The position numbers and the translations under genes were made by a program. From contig NZ_JAAGOY010000004.1 in assembly GCF_010500215.1 (NCBI RefSeq), positions 1,302,001 through 1,366,000 of the forward strand: a stretch of DNA of 64,000 nucleotides. Reading direction: 5' to 3'. A model generated the notes under the pieces. The model was not told where the DNA came from. It made no database searches and saw nothing but the letters and a program-made list of their open reading frames with translations. Shown piece by piece: positions 1 through 10,467 of this stretch (position 1 is the stretch's first letter; every line of letters begins with the position of its first letter). This DNA is from Aliiroseovarius sp. PrR006. Its GTDB lineage: Bacteria > Pseudomonadota > Alphaproteobacteria > Rhodobacterales > Rhodobacteraceae.

Positions 1-1146
1 GTGTCGGCAGCCGCCTTTGCCGCTGCCGGATTCAGCGTGGTCATGGCCGACCCCTTCGTCCCCGTGACCACAGCGAACGAGGAAAAATCCGACCTGCGGT
101 CGACCGCCTTCTTGCGCCCCGCCCGACAGCTGTTTGACCGTATCGGGTTGTGGCCACATCTGAAAGATCATGCCAAACCGCTAGACCAACTGGCGGTGAT
201 CGACACAACCGGCTGGCCGCCCGAAGTGCGTGACCGGCGCGTGTTCCGTTCGGACGATATGGGCGACGAGCCTTTTGGCTGGAACCTGATGAACTGGGTC
301 GTTCGGCGTGAAATTTGGGCCTATCTGCAGAATCAACCGCTGATCACGCCGCTTTACGGCACGGGCTTTCGCTCGATGGTCCAACGCACCGGCGAAATCA
401 TCGTCACCCTGACCAACGGAGACCGCGTCCGCGCCCGGATGGGCATCGCGGCGGATGGCAAATTCTCGCCCCTGCGCGAAGCCGCGGGGATCACTGTTTC
501 GACCACACGCTATGGACAGAAATCGCTGGCCTTCACGGTCACGCACGACCTGCCGCACGGCAATATCTCGACAGAGATCTATAACGAGGGCGGCCCCTTC
601 ACCATCGTACCGCTGCCTGACATGGACGGTAAACATGCCTCTGCCATCGTGTGGATGAACCAAGGCCCGCGTGCAGTTGAGCTGATGAATATGGACGTGA
701 CCGAGTTCGAGGATGTGATGTTTCAGCGCTCGACCGGACTGTTGGGTCGGATGCATCTGGAAGGCAACCGCTCGGTCTGGCCGATCATCACACAGACGGC
801 GGATCAGCTGGTCTCGGGCCGTGTGGCCGTGGTGGCTGAAGCCGCCCACGCCCTGCCCCCGATTGGCGCGCAGGGGCTGAACACCTCGCTGAATGACGTG
901 ATCGCCCTGCTGGAACTGGCCGAGGCCGATCCAAGCGCCCTTGGCAATCCTGCTATGATGAAGGCCTATGACGCCGCTCGCATGACCGACATCGCACGTC
1001 GCGCCCGTGCCATCGACTTGTTCAACCGCGTCACGCGGTCTGGGGATGGCGTGATGCAAACCGTGCGTCTTCTGGGGTTGAAAGCGGTGCATGATGTGGC
1101 CCCGATGCGCAAGCGCGTGATGCGTGCTGGGCTCGGACCAAACTGA
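1..1146 (+). CDS. UbiH/UbiF/COQ6-type FAD monooxygenase (5' partial)
   Basis: Flavoprotein hydroxylase of the UbiH/UbiF/COQ6 family, which adds hydroxyl groups to the polyprenylated ring during ubiquinone synthesis at the inner membrane. The window opens inside the gene. The frame is open from base 1 and the N-terminal GxGxxG FAD loop that should precede AAAGFSVVMAD is missing, so the GTG at 1 is not the start. The LRSTAF segment near residue 33 and the second FAD motif near residues 279-294 (AEAAHALPPIGAQGLN) place it in the family. Most members read GDAAH where this one has AEAAH. Which ring position it hydroxylates cannot be told from sequence alone. Confidence 0.88.
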   Translation: MSAAAFAAAGFSVVMADPFVPVTTANEEKSDLRSTAFLRPARQLFDRIGLWPHLKDHAKPLDQLAVIDTTGWPPEVRDRRVFRSDDMGDEPFGWNLMNWVVRREIWAYLQNQPLITPLYGTGFRSMVQRTGEIIVTLTNGDRVRARMGIAADGKFSPLREAAGITVSTTRYGQKSLAFTVTHDLPHGNISTEIYNEGGPFTIVPLPDMDGKHASAIVWMNQGPRAVELMNMDVTEFEDVMFQRSTGLLGRMHLEGNRSVWPIITQTADQLVSGRVAVVAEAAHALPPIGAQGLNTSLNDVIALLELAEADPSALGNPAMMKAYDAARMTDIARRARAIDLFNRVTRSGDGVMQTVRLLGLKAVHDVAPMRKRVMRAGLGPN

Positions 1147-1259
1147 CCCGACGCCTGAATGCTGCACTGCGGCATGGCGCCACATGACAGGATTGTCGCA
1201 TTCCGCGTCCTGAACACATGCAGGATACCCATCCCGCAACGTGAACAGGAGACCTCATC

Positions 1260-1460
1260 ATGGCAACCGAACTGACCCCGGAACAGAAAGCCAAAGACGC
1301 ACGCGCCGAAAAAATCGCCTTTATGATCATTGGCGCAGTCATCGCGACCCTTGCCGCCGGCTTTCTTCTAAATGGCATCGTGGGCGTAGGGCTTGTGGCC
1401 CTGTCGACCGTCCCGGTGATCTACCTGCTGCTGGTCACTATGGCAGGCGGCAAAGGGTAG
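1260..1460 (+). CDS. Small two-helix membrane protein
   Basis: A 66-residue protein with a charged N-terminus (MATELTPEQKAKDARAEK) and two hydrophobic segments at about residues 20-38 and 42-62, so probably a small inner-membrane hairpin protein. The start is supported by AACAGGAG about 8 bases upstream. It lies 113 bases after the UbiH-type gene on the same strand and ends just before a strong terminator, so it may be the last gene of that transcript. I do not recognise the family; function unknown. Confidence 0.7.
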   Translation: MATELTPEQKAKDARAEKIAFMIIGAVIATLAAGFLLNGIVGVGLVALSTVPVIYLLLVTMAGGKG

Positions 1461-1487
1461 TCACACCAGCCTTCGGAATAAAAAATA

Positions 1488-1520
1488 CGGCGCGCAGATT
1501 CTGCGCGCCGTTTTGATTTT
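1488..1520. terminator. Bidirectional intrinsic terminator
   Basis: A perfect 10-bp stem (CGGCGCGCAG / CTGCGCGCCG) with a 3-base loop, followed by TTTTGATTTT on the plus strand and by a T-rich tract on the minus strand. It sits between the convergent small membrane gene and the class V aminotransferase gene and can serve both. Confidence 0.9.
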
Positions 1521-2646
1521 AAAGAACCTTCTTCAGCACGTCCTCAAGCCGGGCCACGCTGGCATCGACATCATAGAGCTTGTCGAGGCCAAAGAGCCCA
1601 AGACGGAAGGACGAATACTCGTCGCCCTCATCCACCATCAACGGCACACCCGCCGCGATCTGAACACCCTCAGCCGCAAAGGCTTTCCCCGCCTTGATGT
1701 CGGGATTTGCGGTATAGGACACGACTACACCCGGCGCTTCGAACCCCTCGGCAGCCACGGATTTGATGCCGTTCTCGGCAAGCAATGCACGCACGCGGCG
1801 ACCTTGTTCCCATTGGGCATCGCGTAGTTTTTCGAACCCGTATTCCTTGGTTTCCAACATGGTATCGCGGAAGGCGCGCAGTGCGTCAGTCGGCATCGTC
1901 GCGTGATAGGCATGCCCGCCGCCCTCATAGGCCTCCATGATCGACAGCCACTTGCCCAAATCCACCGCGAACGAGGTCGAGGTCGCGGCTTTCGCCATGT
2001 CCCGTGCGGTGTCGTTCATCATCACGATCCCTGCGGACGGCTGGGCCGACCAGCCTTTCTGCGGGGCCGAGATCAGGACATCCACGCCGGTCGCCTTCAT
2101 GTCGACCCACACACAGCCCGAGGCGATGCAATCCAGAACGAAGATCCCGCCCACGCCATGCACGGCTTCGGCCACGGCAGCGATATAATCATCGGGTAAG
2201 ATCATACCCGACGCGGTTTCCACATGCGGGGCGAACACGACGTCTGGCTTCTCTTCCCGAATTTTCGCCACAACCTCGTCGATCGGGGCAGGCGCAAACG
2301 GCGCATCCGGGGCGTTGCCCACACGGCGCGCTTTCATCACGGTTTCAGCCGATGGGATCGATCCCATCTCGAAAATCTGGCTCCAGCGGAAGGAAAAGAA
2401 CCCGTTTCGGATCACCATCACCCGCTTACCGGTCGCGAACTGGCGCGCGACGGCCTCCATCCCATAGGTGCCGCCGCCAGGAACAAGGGCCACGGCATCC
2501 GCATTATAGACTTCTTTCAATGTGGCCGAGATATCGGTCATCACACTCTGAAAGGCTTTGGACATGTGGTTCAGGGATCGGTCGGTAAACACGACCGAAA
2601 ACTCGAGCATTCCATCGGGGTCGATATCGGGCAGAAGTGCGGACAT
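1519..2646 (-). CDS. PLP-dependent class V aminotransferase
   Basis: A 375-residue fold-type I aminotransferase of class V, the group of alanine/serine-glyoxylate and phosphonate aminotransferases. The cofactor lysine lies in SAPQKGWS near residue 196, preceded by the PLP-phosphate loop GGGTYGMEA near residue 57 and the Asp of FVLDCIASG near residue 172. The length is normal for the family. It is followed on its own strand only by a terminator; upstream lie two Lrp-type regulators, also on the minus strand, then divergent ilvC. An amino-acid or glyoxylate transamination role is likely, but the exact substrates cannot be read from the sequence. Confidence 0.85.
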   Translation of the reverse strand: MSALLPDIDPDGMLEFSVVFTDRSLNHMSKAFQSVMTDISATLKEVYNADAVALVPGGGTYGMEAVARQFATGKRVMVIRNGFFSFRWSQIFEMGSIPSAETVMKARRVGNAPDAPFAPAPIDEVVAKIREEKPDVVFAPHVETASGMILPDDYIAAVAEAVHGVGGIFVLDCIASGCVWVDMKATGVDVLISAPQKGWSAQPSAGIVMMNDTARDMAKAATSTSFAVDLGKWLSIMEAYEGGGHAYHATMPTDALRAFRDTMLETKEYGFEKLRDAQWEQGRRVRALLAENGIKSVAAEGFEAPGVVVSYTANPDIKAGKAFAAEGVQIAAGVPLMVDEGDEYSSFRLGLFGLDKLYDVDASVARLEDVLKKVL

Positions 2647-2705
2647 TGGGATCTCCTTCGCTGTGCCGGATCAGCCTGACCCAGATTGCACCAACAGGGA
2701 AGAGG

Positions 2706-3161
2706 TCAAATTGGCCCGGGGCGCCGTTCTTCCGACAAAAGCACGTTGGCCTCGACATCCCCGACGCCCGGCATGGTCATAATTCGGCGACGTAGAACAC
2801 GTTCGAAATCCGAGATATCGCGGGCCACAACGCGCAAGCGGTAGTCGTAGAGGCCAAGCACGTGCTCGACCGTTTGCACCTCTGGGATCGCCGACACCGC
2901 GCGCTCGAAATCGTCCAGACTGACACGCCCTTTGGTGGCGAGTTTCACGCCCAGAAACACAGTTACGCCGAACCCCAACGCCTCGCGGTCCAGATCCAGT
3001 CGCCGTCCTGCAATCACGCCGTGATCGGTCAACCGCTTGATGCGACGCCACGCGGCAGGTTGGCTTAGCCCGACCTCGCGCCCCAAAGCACCGGCAGATT
3101 GGGTGGCGTCGTCGGCCAGCAAGCGCAGCAGAGCCAGATCAATCTCGTCAAATTCGGTCAT
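2706..3161 (-). CDS. Lrp/AsnC-family transcriptional regulator (second of pair)
   Basis: A 151-residue Lrp/AsnC protein with an N-terminal helix-turn-helix (DEIDLALLRLLADDATQSAG, then LSQPAAWRRIKRL) and a C-terminal RAM ligand-binding domain. Its start overlaps the stop of the preceding Lrp gene in ATGA (3158-3161), so the two are translationally coupled. The pair share the fold but are diverged, which suggests hetero-oligomers or separate ligands. Likely targets, inferred from position only, are the neighbouring aminotransferase gene and divergent ilvC. Confidence 0.92.
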   Translation of the reverse strand: MTEFDEIDLALLRLLADDATQSAGALGREVGLSQPAAWRRIKRLTDHGVIAGRRLDLDREALGFGVTVFLGVKLATKGRVSLDDFERAVSAIPEVQTVEHVLGLYDYRLRVVARDISDFERVLRRRIMTMPGVGDVEANVLLSEERRPGPI

Positions 3162-3613
3162 AGCGGCAAGCTTTCATCCGATTTGATCCGCGCCACGTGC
3201 ATCAAGGCTTCAATGTCGGCGATATGCGGCAACGCAAGGATTTGGTCGCGGTAGATGCCCTGATAATGCGGCATGTCGCGGGCGATGACGGACAGGCGCA
3301 CATCGACGCGGCCGACGAAGGTCTGGATCTCGATCACTTCCCGGATGTCGCGGGCGGCGTCAATGAAATCATCAAAGGCACGAGGCTGGGTTTTGTCGAG
3401 CGTCACACGCAGGCTGACTTCAACCTCGTATCCTAAGGCACGCCAGTTGATCACCGCACGCGGGCCGCGCAGGATTTTCTGATCGCGTAGCCGTTCGACC
3501 CGCCGCGAAAGGCGTGCCGCTGACAAACCCACCCGGTCTGCCAGTTCTGACCCGCCAAGAGTCGGATCCGCCTGCATTTGGCGCAGAATGCGTCTGTCGA
3601 GATCATCTAGCAT
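3158..3613 (-). CDS. Lrp/AsnC-family transcriptional regulator (first of pair)
   Basis: A 151-residue Lrp/AsnC protein (DDLDRRILRQMQADPTLGG; helix-turn-helix around LSAARLSRRVERL; C-terminal RAM domain). It is the first gene of a two-regulator operon and is divergent from ilvC across 139 bases. That intergenic stretch is clearly more AT-rich than its surroundings, as expected for Lrp-type binding, although I could not define a clean operator. Control of branched-chain amino acid synthesis is a reasonable inference from the ilvC divergon. Confidence 0.92.
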   Translation of the reverse strand: MLDDLDRRILRQMQADPTLGGSELADRVGLSAARLSRRVERLRDQKILRGPRAVINWRALGYEVEVSLRVTLDKTQPRAFDDFIDAARDIREVIEIQTFVGRVDVRLSVIARDMPHYQGIYRDQILALPHIADIEALMHVARIKSDESLPL

Positions 3614-3722
3614 GATTTCCTCGTTATCATATCAATTGACGAATAGTTAACCCCAATTGCCCGCAATAAACACCCAATATACATCTCGAACACCGCAAAT
3701 TCATGCCTATGATGCGACCTGA

Positions 3723-4775
<1,053 letters not shown>

Positions 4776-4829
4776 GGCCTGAACACGGTCACGCGGTGGG
4801 TTGATTTCCATCGCAACAAAAGATCAAGT

Positions 4830-4857
4830 GGGGCGTCCGACACCGGGCGCCCCTTTT
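4830..4857 (+). terminator. ilvC intrinsic terminator
   Basis: A 9-bp stem (GGGGCGTCC / GGGCGCCCC, one G-U pair), 6-base loop, then TTTT. It lies 55 bases after the ilvC stop and just before the exporter gene. Confidence 0.85.
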
Positions 4858-4881
4858 CATTGCGCATCACCGCGAGGTTCC

Positions 4882-5784
4882 ATGACCGACAATCCAACAC
4901 CCCGTGACTGGGCGGGCGTCATTGCCCTTGGTCTGATCTGGGGCGGCACGTTCATGGTCGTGTCGATTGCGCTGGAAGGCTATGGGCCGGTGACGGTTGC
5001 CACGGCACGCACCACGCTTGGGGCAGTGGCCTTGCTGGGGCTTGTGATGGCGACCGGACGCCGCCTGCCGGGGTGGGATCCGCTGCTGTGGCGCTCGATT
5101 GTGGTAGGCGGCGCCTTGTCGACCGCGTTTCCCTTCATGCTGCTCAGCTGGGGGCAACAATATGTACCGTCGGCCTTCGCGGGCCTGTCCATGGCGTCGA
5201 TGCCTCTGGTCATTCTGCCACTCGCGCATTTCTTCTCGGACGAGCCACTGAACCTGCGCAAGTTCACTGGGGTCACGATCGGCTTCATGGGGGCGCTTTT
5301 GTTGATTGGACCGGGACTTGCACAGTTGGGACAAGGCACTGAACCGTTGGCCCAACTGGCCTGTATGGCTGCCGTGCTGTGTTATGCGGTGTCCTCGATC
5401 GTGACACGTCGCTGCCCTCCGGTCGATCCGGTGGTCCTGTCCGCTCTGATGCTGGTCGTAGGTTCGGCGATCCTACTTCCGATCATGCTCCTCGTCGAAG
5501 GCATGCCCGGTTGGCAGGGCACTCGTCCTAGCCTTGCGATCATCACCTTGGGCCTGCTGCCTACGGCCTTTGCGACCCTTCTGCGTGTTGCAATCATCCG
5601 CAGCGCAGGCTCGGTTTTCATGACGCTGGTGAATTATCAGGTGCCTGCGTGGGCGATGGTATTCGGTGCTTGGATCCTGTCCGAGGCCTTGCCCCTGCGT
5701 TTCTTCGCGGCGCTTGCCCTAATTCTGACGGGTCTGGCGGTTAGCCAGTGGTACAGTCTGCGGAAGATGCTGACCGGGCACTGA
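4882..5784 (+). CDS. EamA/DMT-family transporter
   Basis: A 300-residue inner-membrane permease of the drug/metabolite transporter superfamily with about ten hydrophobic segments in two EamA halves (first starts WAGVIALGLIWGGTFMVV; second around LACMAAVLCYAVSSIVTRR). The frame is open further upstream, but the start at 4882 is chosen because GAGG lies 4 bases ahead and because an earlier start would place the ilvC terminator inside the gene. Exported substrate unknown. It is monocistronic as far as can be seen. Confidence 0.88.
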   Translation: MTDNPTPRDWAGVIALGLIWGGTFMVVSIALEGYGPVTVATARTTLGAVALLGLVMATGRRLPGWDPLLWRSIVVGGALSTAFPFMLLSWGQQYVPSAFAGLSMASMPLVILPLAHFFSDEPLNLRKFTGVTIGFMGALLLIGPGLAQLGQGTEPLAQLACMAAVLCYAVSSIVTRRCPPVDPVVLSALMLVVGSAILLPIMLLVEGMPGWQGTRPSLAIITLGLLPTAFATLLRVAIIRSAGSVFMTLVNYQVPAWAMVFGAWILSEALPLRFFAALALILTGLAVSQWYSLRKMLTGH

Positions 5785-5847
5785 TTGCCCTCGCAAATTT
5801 CGTAGAAATCGCCAATCGTGATACCCTGACGAATGGGGAGGGGTATC

Positions 5848-6384
5848 ATGAAACGTAGATTTCTTATGACACACGCAACCGCAGCGGCAGTTTTCGCGCC
5901 CAACTTGGTGCTAGGGTCTGAACGCGAGCGCCGCATTTCCGAGGCCCGCATTCACTTTATTCGCAACGGTTTACGCATCCTGCCAATCGCCTTGCTGGCC
6001 TTGACAGCGGCAGGCCCATACGGATGGAACCTGAGAAGAAACTTCCCACAGTTTCCAGTCGCATCCGCCTTGCTTGGGGCGCTTGCGTTGAACAGCTTAC
6101 GGGCAACACTGCCAGCCCGACTGGTCGGCGCTGTGCCGTGGGGCGATGTCTTTCTGTATGAAAACTTGCTGGCGCTGCGGCCACTCTCAAAAACGCCACT
6201 TCCAAGACGGTGCACAGTCACCCATGGCGACATAGAGTGGCAGATCAAGCAACGCGCCAGAAAGCTGGCGATAAAGAACATTCCCGGCCTTGACGCCTTG
6301 TTCAGAACGCGGATCGGTCGCGCCTATGCCACACAGTCCGAGCTGATCGTCTTCCTGCGTCCAACGCTTATCAAAGAGCCATAG
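5848..6384 (+). CDS. Hypothetical protein, possible membrane anchor
   Basis: A 178-residue protein I cannot assign. The start at 5848 is preferred over 5833 because GGGGAGGGG stands just before it. The N-terminus (MKRRFLMTHATAAAVFAPN) could be a weak signal sequence; hydrophobic stretches follow at about residues 44-58 and 72-86, and the C-terminal half is basic and soluble-looking. Base composition looks a little less GC-rich than the neighbours. It converges on glmM with a gap of 9 bases and no obvious terminator. Confidence 0.6.
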   Translation: MKRRFLMTHATAAAVFAPNLVLGSERERRISEARIHFIRNGLRILPIALLALTAAGPYGWNLRRNFPQFPVASALLGALALNSLRATLPARLVGAVPWGDVFLYENLLALRPLSKTPLPRRCTVTHGDIEWQIKQRARKLAIKNIPGLDALFRTRIGRAYATQSELIVFLRPTLIKEP

Positions 6385-6393
6385 GGAACGGCC

Positions 6394-7737
6394 TTAGATG
6401 ACGGCCTCGACCTCGGTGACGATGCCGTCGACGACTTGCGACAGAAGGGCGTCATCTTCGCACTCTGCCATCACGCGGATCAGCGGCTCTGTGCCGGATT
6501 TGCGGATCAAAAGCCGCCCTTTGCCGTTCAGCTTCACCTCAGCATCGGCGATCGCGGCCTTCACGCTGCCTGCCTCAAGCGGGGTTTGCCCCAAGGTGTA
6601 GCGCACGTTTTTCAGCATCTGTGGGACGGTGTCAAAGACTTGGCACAGCTCGGAGGCAGGTTTTCCGGTTTCGACCATGCAGGCCAAGAACTGAAGCCCC
6701 GCCAGCAGCCCATCACCCGTGGTCGCATAGTCCGTCATCACGATGTGGCCTGACTGTTCGCCGCCCAGATTGTAACCACCCGCACGCATCGCTTCGACCA
6801 CGTGGCGGTCGCCCACCTTGGTGCGCAGAAGCTCTAGCCCTTGCGCGGCCATGTGACGTTCCAGTCCGAGGTTGGACATCACTGTCGCCACCAGCTTACC
6901 GCCGCTCAAGCGACCTTCAGACGCCCAGTGTGTCGCGAAAAGCGCCATGAGCTGATCACCGTCAGCCACCTGACCTTTCTCATCGATGATCATGATGCGA
7001 TCCGCGTCGCCATCCAGACAGATGCCCAGATCCGCGCCGTGTTCCACCACGGTACGCGCCGCTAACGCCGTGTCGGTCGACCCGCAACCCTTGTTGATGT
7101 TGGTGCCGTCGGGCGAAACCCCCACGGGGATGATCTCGGCCCCCAGCTCCCACAATGTGTCGGGTGCTGCGCGATAGGCCGCCCCATTGGCGCAGTCGAT
7201 AACGACCTTGATCCCGTTCAGACGCTTGTCTTTCGGGAATGTGGTTTTCAGATATTCGGTATAGCGCTGGCGGGCTTCCTCGATCCGTTTGGCGCGCCCG
7301 ATATTCTGAGGCTGCACCGGGTCGACGCCATCGTGCACCATGCGCTCGATCTCGGCCTCGGCCTCATCTGACAGTTTGAAGCCATCGGGGCCGAAAAACT
7401 TGATGCCATTGTCGTGGAACGGGTTGTGCGAAGCCGAGATCATGATGCCCAGATCCGCCCGCATCGAATGGGTCGCCCGCCCCACAGCAGGTGTCGGCAC
7501 CGGCCCCAGCAGAAGCACATTCATGCCCGTAGAGGTCAGCCCCGCCGTCAGCGCGTTTTCCAGCATGTATCCCGACAGGCGCGTGTCCTTGCCGATCACC
7601 ACCCGATGTCCGTTGGAGTGATCGCGGCGGAAGTGACGGCCCGCAGCGGCCCCCAGTTTCAACGCCATCTCTGCTGTCATGGGCCAGGAATTTGCTAGTC
7701 CACGCACTCCGTCGGTTCCGAAGAGTTTTTCGACCAT
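6394..7737 (-). CDS. glmM: Phosphoglucosamine mutase
   Basis: A 447-residue enzyme interconverting glucosamine-6-phosphate and glucosamine-1-phosphate on the route to UDP-GlcNAc for peptidoglycan and lipopolysaccharide. The phosphoserine loop [16 protein letters not shown] lies near residue 99, the metal loop DGDADR near 243 and the phosphate-binding loop [11 protein letters not shown] near 413. It is the last gene of folB-folP-glmM, 15 bases after folP. This folate/cell-wall gene order is common in Rhodobacterales. Confidence 0.98.
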   Translation of the reverse strand: MVEKLFGTDGVRGLANSWPMTAEMALKLGAAAGRHFRRDHSNGHRVVIGKDTRLSGYMLENALTAGLTSTGMNVLLLGPVPTPAVGRATHSMRADLGIMISASHNPFHDNGIKFFGPDGFKLSDEAEAEIERMVHDGVDPVQPQNIGRAKRIEEARQRYTEYLKTTFPKDKRLNGIKVVIDCANGAAYRAAPDTLWELGAEIIPVGVSPDGTNINKGCGSTDTALAARTVVEHGADLGICLDGDADRIMIIDEKGQVADGDQLMALFATHWASEGRLSGGKLVATVMSNLGLERHMAAQGLELLRTKVGDRHVVEAMRAGGYNLGGEQSGHIVMTDYATTGDGLLAGLQFLACMVETGKPASELCQVFDTVPQMLKNVRYTLGQTPLEAGSVKAAIADAEVKLNGKGRLLIRKSGTEPLIRVMAECEDDALLSQVVDGIVTEVEAVI

Positions 7738-7752
7738 ACTGCCGCCTTGTTC

Positions 7753-8757
7753 TTACTTTTTCTCGGTCATGGCTGCGTGAAGGCGCAACGCCTGCCGTGT
7801 TTCAAATGTATCATGGACCCGCAAAATCTGCATGCCCTGCGCAATGCCGTGCATCGCAACGGCCACGGATCCGGCGACCCTGTCGCGGGCCACTTCTGCC
7901 TGCCCGATGGTGCCGATGAAGCGCTTGCGCGACACACCCAGCAGCACTGGAAGACCCAGATCATGTAGCAGCGACAGGTTACGCAGCAAAGTCACATTGT
8001 GTTCCAGAGTCTTACCGAATCCGATGCCCGGATCGGTGATAATCCGCTCACGCTTGATGCCTTTACCCTCGGCAAAGCTGATACGCTCTTCCAGATAGTC
8101 CATCACGTCGAACAGCACGTCATCATAGCGCGGATCGTTCTGCATGTCCTCGGGGCGGCCTTGCGAATGCATCAGGCAGACCGGCACGTCGCGTTCGGCC
8201 ACAAGGTCGGCCAGTTCCGGATCGAAGGTAAAGGCAGACACGTCGTTCACAATATCCGCGCCCGCATCCAACGCGGCCTCGGCCACGCGGGCCTTGCGCG
8301 TATCGATCGAGATCGGCGTGGTCACACCCGCCGCGCGGATCGCTTCGATCACCGGCGCGGTGCGTTGGATTTCTTCCTGAATATCCACCTCTTCCGCTCC
8401 CGGACGAGTGCTTTCCCCGCCAATGTCCAGAATGTCGGTATCCCCGGCCATCTGGCGGGCGCGGGTGACGGCGGCCTCGATCGTGTCCAGCTCGCCGCCG
8501 TCCGAGAAACTGTCGGGCGTCACGTTCAGAATGCCCATCAGGCGCGGTTGATCCAGCGTCAGACCACAGAGCGTCGGGCGCGAGGCGCTGAGGCGTTGAA
8601 TCGTTACGTTATCCAAGTCGGCTAGATCGACCGTCCGCACCTCGTCCCCACGCTGGCGCTCCAAGACCTGATCGAACCACAGGCTGTCGCTGCCGCACAG
8701 AGACTGACCTGAGAAGGGACGGCCGGTGCGGGCGATAGGCTGAATGCGTTGGCTCAT
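7753..8757 (-). CDS. folP: Dihydropteroate synthase
   Basis: A 334-residue TIM-barrel enzyme condensing p-aminobenzoate with hydroxymethyldihydropterin pyrophosphate, the step blocked by sulfonamides. Signatures are MGILNVTPDSFSDGG near residue 73, GGESTRPGA near 112 and the C-terminal LLGVSRKRFIG. It is longer than the usual 270-280 residues because of about 60 extra N-terminal residues before LDQPRLMGILNVT. The start overlaps the folB stop in ATGA (8754-8757), indicating translational coupling. Confidence 0.96.
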   Translation of the reverse strand: MSQRIQPIARTGRPFSGQSLCGSDSLWFDQVLERQRGDEVRTVDLADLDNVTIQRLSASRPTLCGLTLDQPRLMGILNVTPDSFSDGGELDTIEAAVTRARQMAGDTDILDIGGESTRPGAEEVDIQEEIQRTAPVIEAIRAAGVTTPISIDTRKARVAEAALDAGADIVNDVSAFTFDPELADLVAERDVPVCLMHSQGRPEDMQNDPRYDDVLFDVMDYLEERISFAEGKGIKRERIITDPGIGFGKTLEHNVTLLRNLSLLHDLGLPVLLGVSRKRFIGTIGQAEVARDRVAGSVAVAMHGIAQGMQILRVHDTFETRQALRLHAAMTEKK

Positions 8758-9653
8758 GACAGATCCTCCAACATGACAGAGTGCGAGTCGATACCCGGCG
8801 TGTCAGGCGCGTCACAGCCCACCCAAAGGATCTGGCAGGCCTGCACCTGATCGGCGAACCACAGGGTCAGGTCGGGAAGGTTGATCGCAACCGGTGCATC
8901 CACTGCGTCCAGTACCATCTTGGACGGGGCCCAGACGCTGAGCTGTCCGTTTTTCAGCCCCCAATCCAGCTCGGTCCGTGTTCCGACCGGCACCGCGCGG
9001 GGGTCAACGGATGCCAGCTGCCACGCGGCCTGATCCGCCTGAAGCAGCACGATGTTCCGGGCAGCCCAACTGTCCTGCATCTGCGGCAGGTCAGCATCGA
9101 CGATTAGGATGGTCGGCGCACCGTCTTCCTCGAATTGGTCAAGGAAAGTCGGCAGGGCTTCGGTGTTCAGAGCGTCAGAGGACAAGAAGGCCAGAATGGG
9201 CGCAGGGGCGTCCTGCGCTTCGATCTCTGCATCACCGCTAGAGCGATCGCGCACGATCTCGACACCCAGCTTGCCGGGGCCGCGGTCCAGCTTTTCAATC
9301 CGCACGAAAACGCGTTGGGGCTGCGGGGCCAGCAACAGGCGTTGTGCGATGCGTTCAGCCAGAGTTTCCAGCAGGTTCAGACGCTCGGCGTCCAGCTCGG
9401 CCATAATCGCTTCGGTGATCGTATCATAGGACAGGATGTCATCCACATCGTCCGTGTCAGCGCCACCGTGATCCGACACCTCGACCACCACGCTGAAACT
9501 GAGCCGCTGGGTCACACCACGCTCGGCCTGAAAGGCGCCGATTTCCACGTCGACCACATGGTCGCGCACGGAAATACGATCGGCAGGCGTGTCCCCTGCC
9601 ATGGCGCGCGCGCGCGCTTCCAAATCAGAAAATGCCAAGCTTGCCTCGGTCAT
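8754..9653 (-). CDS. folB: Dihydroneopterin aldolase with C-terminal extension
   Basis: The N-terminal 130 residues are a dihydroneopterin aldolase domain (IGAFQAERGVTQRLSFSVVVEV, catalytic Glu, then LNLLETLAERIAQRL and the lysine in VRIEKLDRGP). It makes hydroxymethyldihydropterin for folate. About 165 further residues follow, twice the normal size. They are acidic, soluble-looking, with no motif I recognise (a segment reads LTIL-like PTILIVDADLP). It is the first gene of folB-folP-glmM. GTP entry into the pathway would come from folE2, also in this window. Confidence 0.9.
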   Translation of the reverse strand: MTEASLAFSDLEARARAMAGDTPADRISVRDHVVDVEIGAFQAERGVTQRLSFSVVVEVSDHGGADTDDVDDILSYDTITEAIMAELDAERLNLLETLAERIAQRLLLAPQPQRVFVRIEKLDRGPGKLGVEIVRDRSSGDAEIEAQDAPAPILAFLSSDALNTEALPTFLDQFEEDGAPTILIVDADLPQMQDSWAARNIVLLQADQAAWQLASVDPRAVPVGTRTELDWGLKNGQLSVWAPSKMVLDAVDAPVAINLPDLTLWFADQVQACQILWVGCDAPDTPGIDSHSVMLEDLS

Positions 9654-9743
9654 TGCATGTCCCCTTTAAACTTGGCAGGACCATGCCCCGAACCTACCCC
9701 GAAACGCCAGCCCAAAGCGACGGATCAGCGCAACCTGACGCCT

Positions 9744-10394
9744 TTAGCCGGGCATCTTGTAGAAGCGATGCACGCCGATAGACGCGGTTTTCTGGAACGT
9801 GCGCGACCAGCGCGGCGCCACGGCGCTGGTGTGGTAATGTGTGGCGTCCAAAGTCAGGTCTCGCGGCGCACCATCCATCATCGCGCGCGCAATACGCCCC
9901 ATTCGGTCATAGGCTGCGGGTTCGTGAATGACCTCGGCCCGTCCATCACAGGTATAGGTGAATTGGCAGGCAAATTTCCGGCCAGTGCCTTGATTGACCA
10001 CTCCGCAGATCGTGTTCGGAAAGCGATGGTGATCAACGCGGTTCAGGATTACCTCGGCCACGGCGAACTGGCCGTAAATGCTTTCACCGCGCGCTTCAAA
10101 ATACAGCGCTTCCGTCAGGCAGGTCCATTCAGCGTCCTGTTTCGGAACAGGCTGTGCAGACAGCCAAGCGACCGAGCGTTCAAAGCTATCGGGCGCGGAT
10201 TTGCGCATCTTCGGCAGCACCGAAATCGCGCTCAGCTTCTCGCTTCCCATGGCACCAAGACCCGAATGCTCTTGCAGCAAGGCTGCGCCGAAAGGCGAAG
10301 CCGACGGGTCAGAATCCGATGCCAAAGCGGGCACAAGCGCGCCCGCCGCCACCGCGACAACAGCCAAAAGCTGAGATTTCCAAGTGATACGCAT
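9744..10394 (-). CDS. SleB-type cell-wall hydrolase
   Basis: A 216-residue secreted hydrolase of the SleB/CwlJ (Hydrolase_2) type, probably a peptidoglycan lytic enzyme in the periplasm. Signal peptide MRITWKSQLLAVVAVAAGALVPALA; the conserved core starts at LTEALYFEARGES with the catalytic Glu, followed by VAEVILNRV, FPNTICGVV and a C-terminal ATHYHT. The ATG at 10394 is chosen because it begins the signal peptide and has AGGGAC about 10 bases upstream; an in-frame TTG lies at 10415. It stands alone between folB and ppdK. Confidence 0.88.
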   Translation of the reverse strand: MRITWKSQLLAVVAVAAGALVPALASDSDPSASPFGAALLQEHSGLGAMGSEKLSAISVLPKMRKSAPDSFERSVAWLSAQPVPKQDAEWTCLTEALYFEARGESIYGQFAVAEVILNRVDHHRFPNTICGVVNQGTGRKFACQFTYTCDGRAEVIHEPAAYDRMGRIARAMMDGAPRDLTLDATHYHTSAVAPRWSRTFQKTASIGVHRFYKMPG

Positions 10395-10467
10395 AGAACA
10401 ACACGTCCCTGACAATTTCGCCGGGTCACATAGGGGTTTGTTGTCGTTACGTCTAGTCCCGCGCGAT

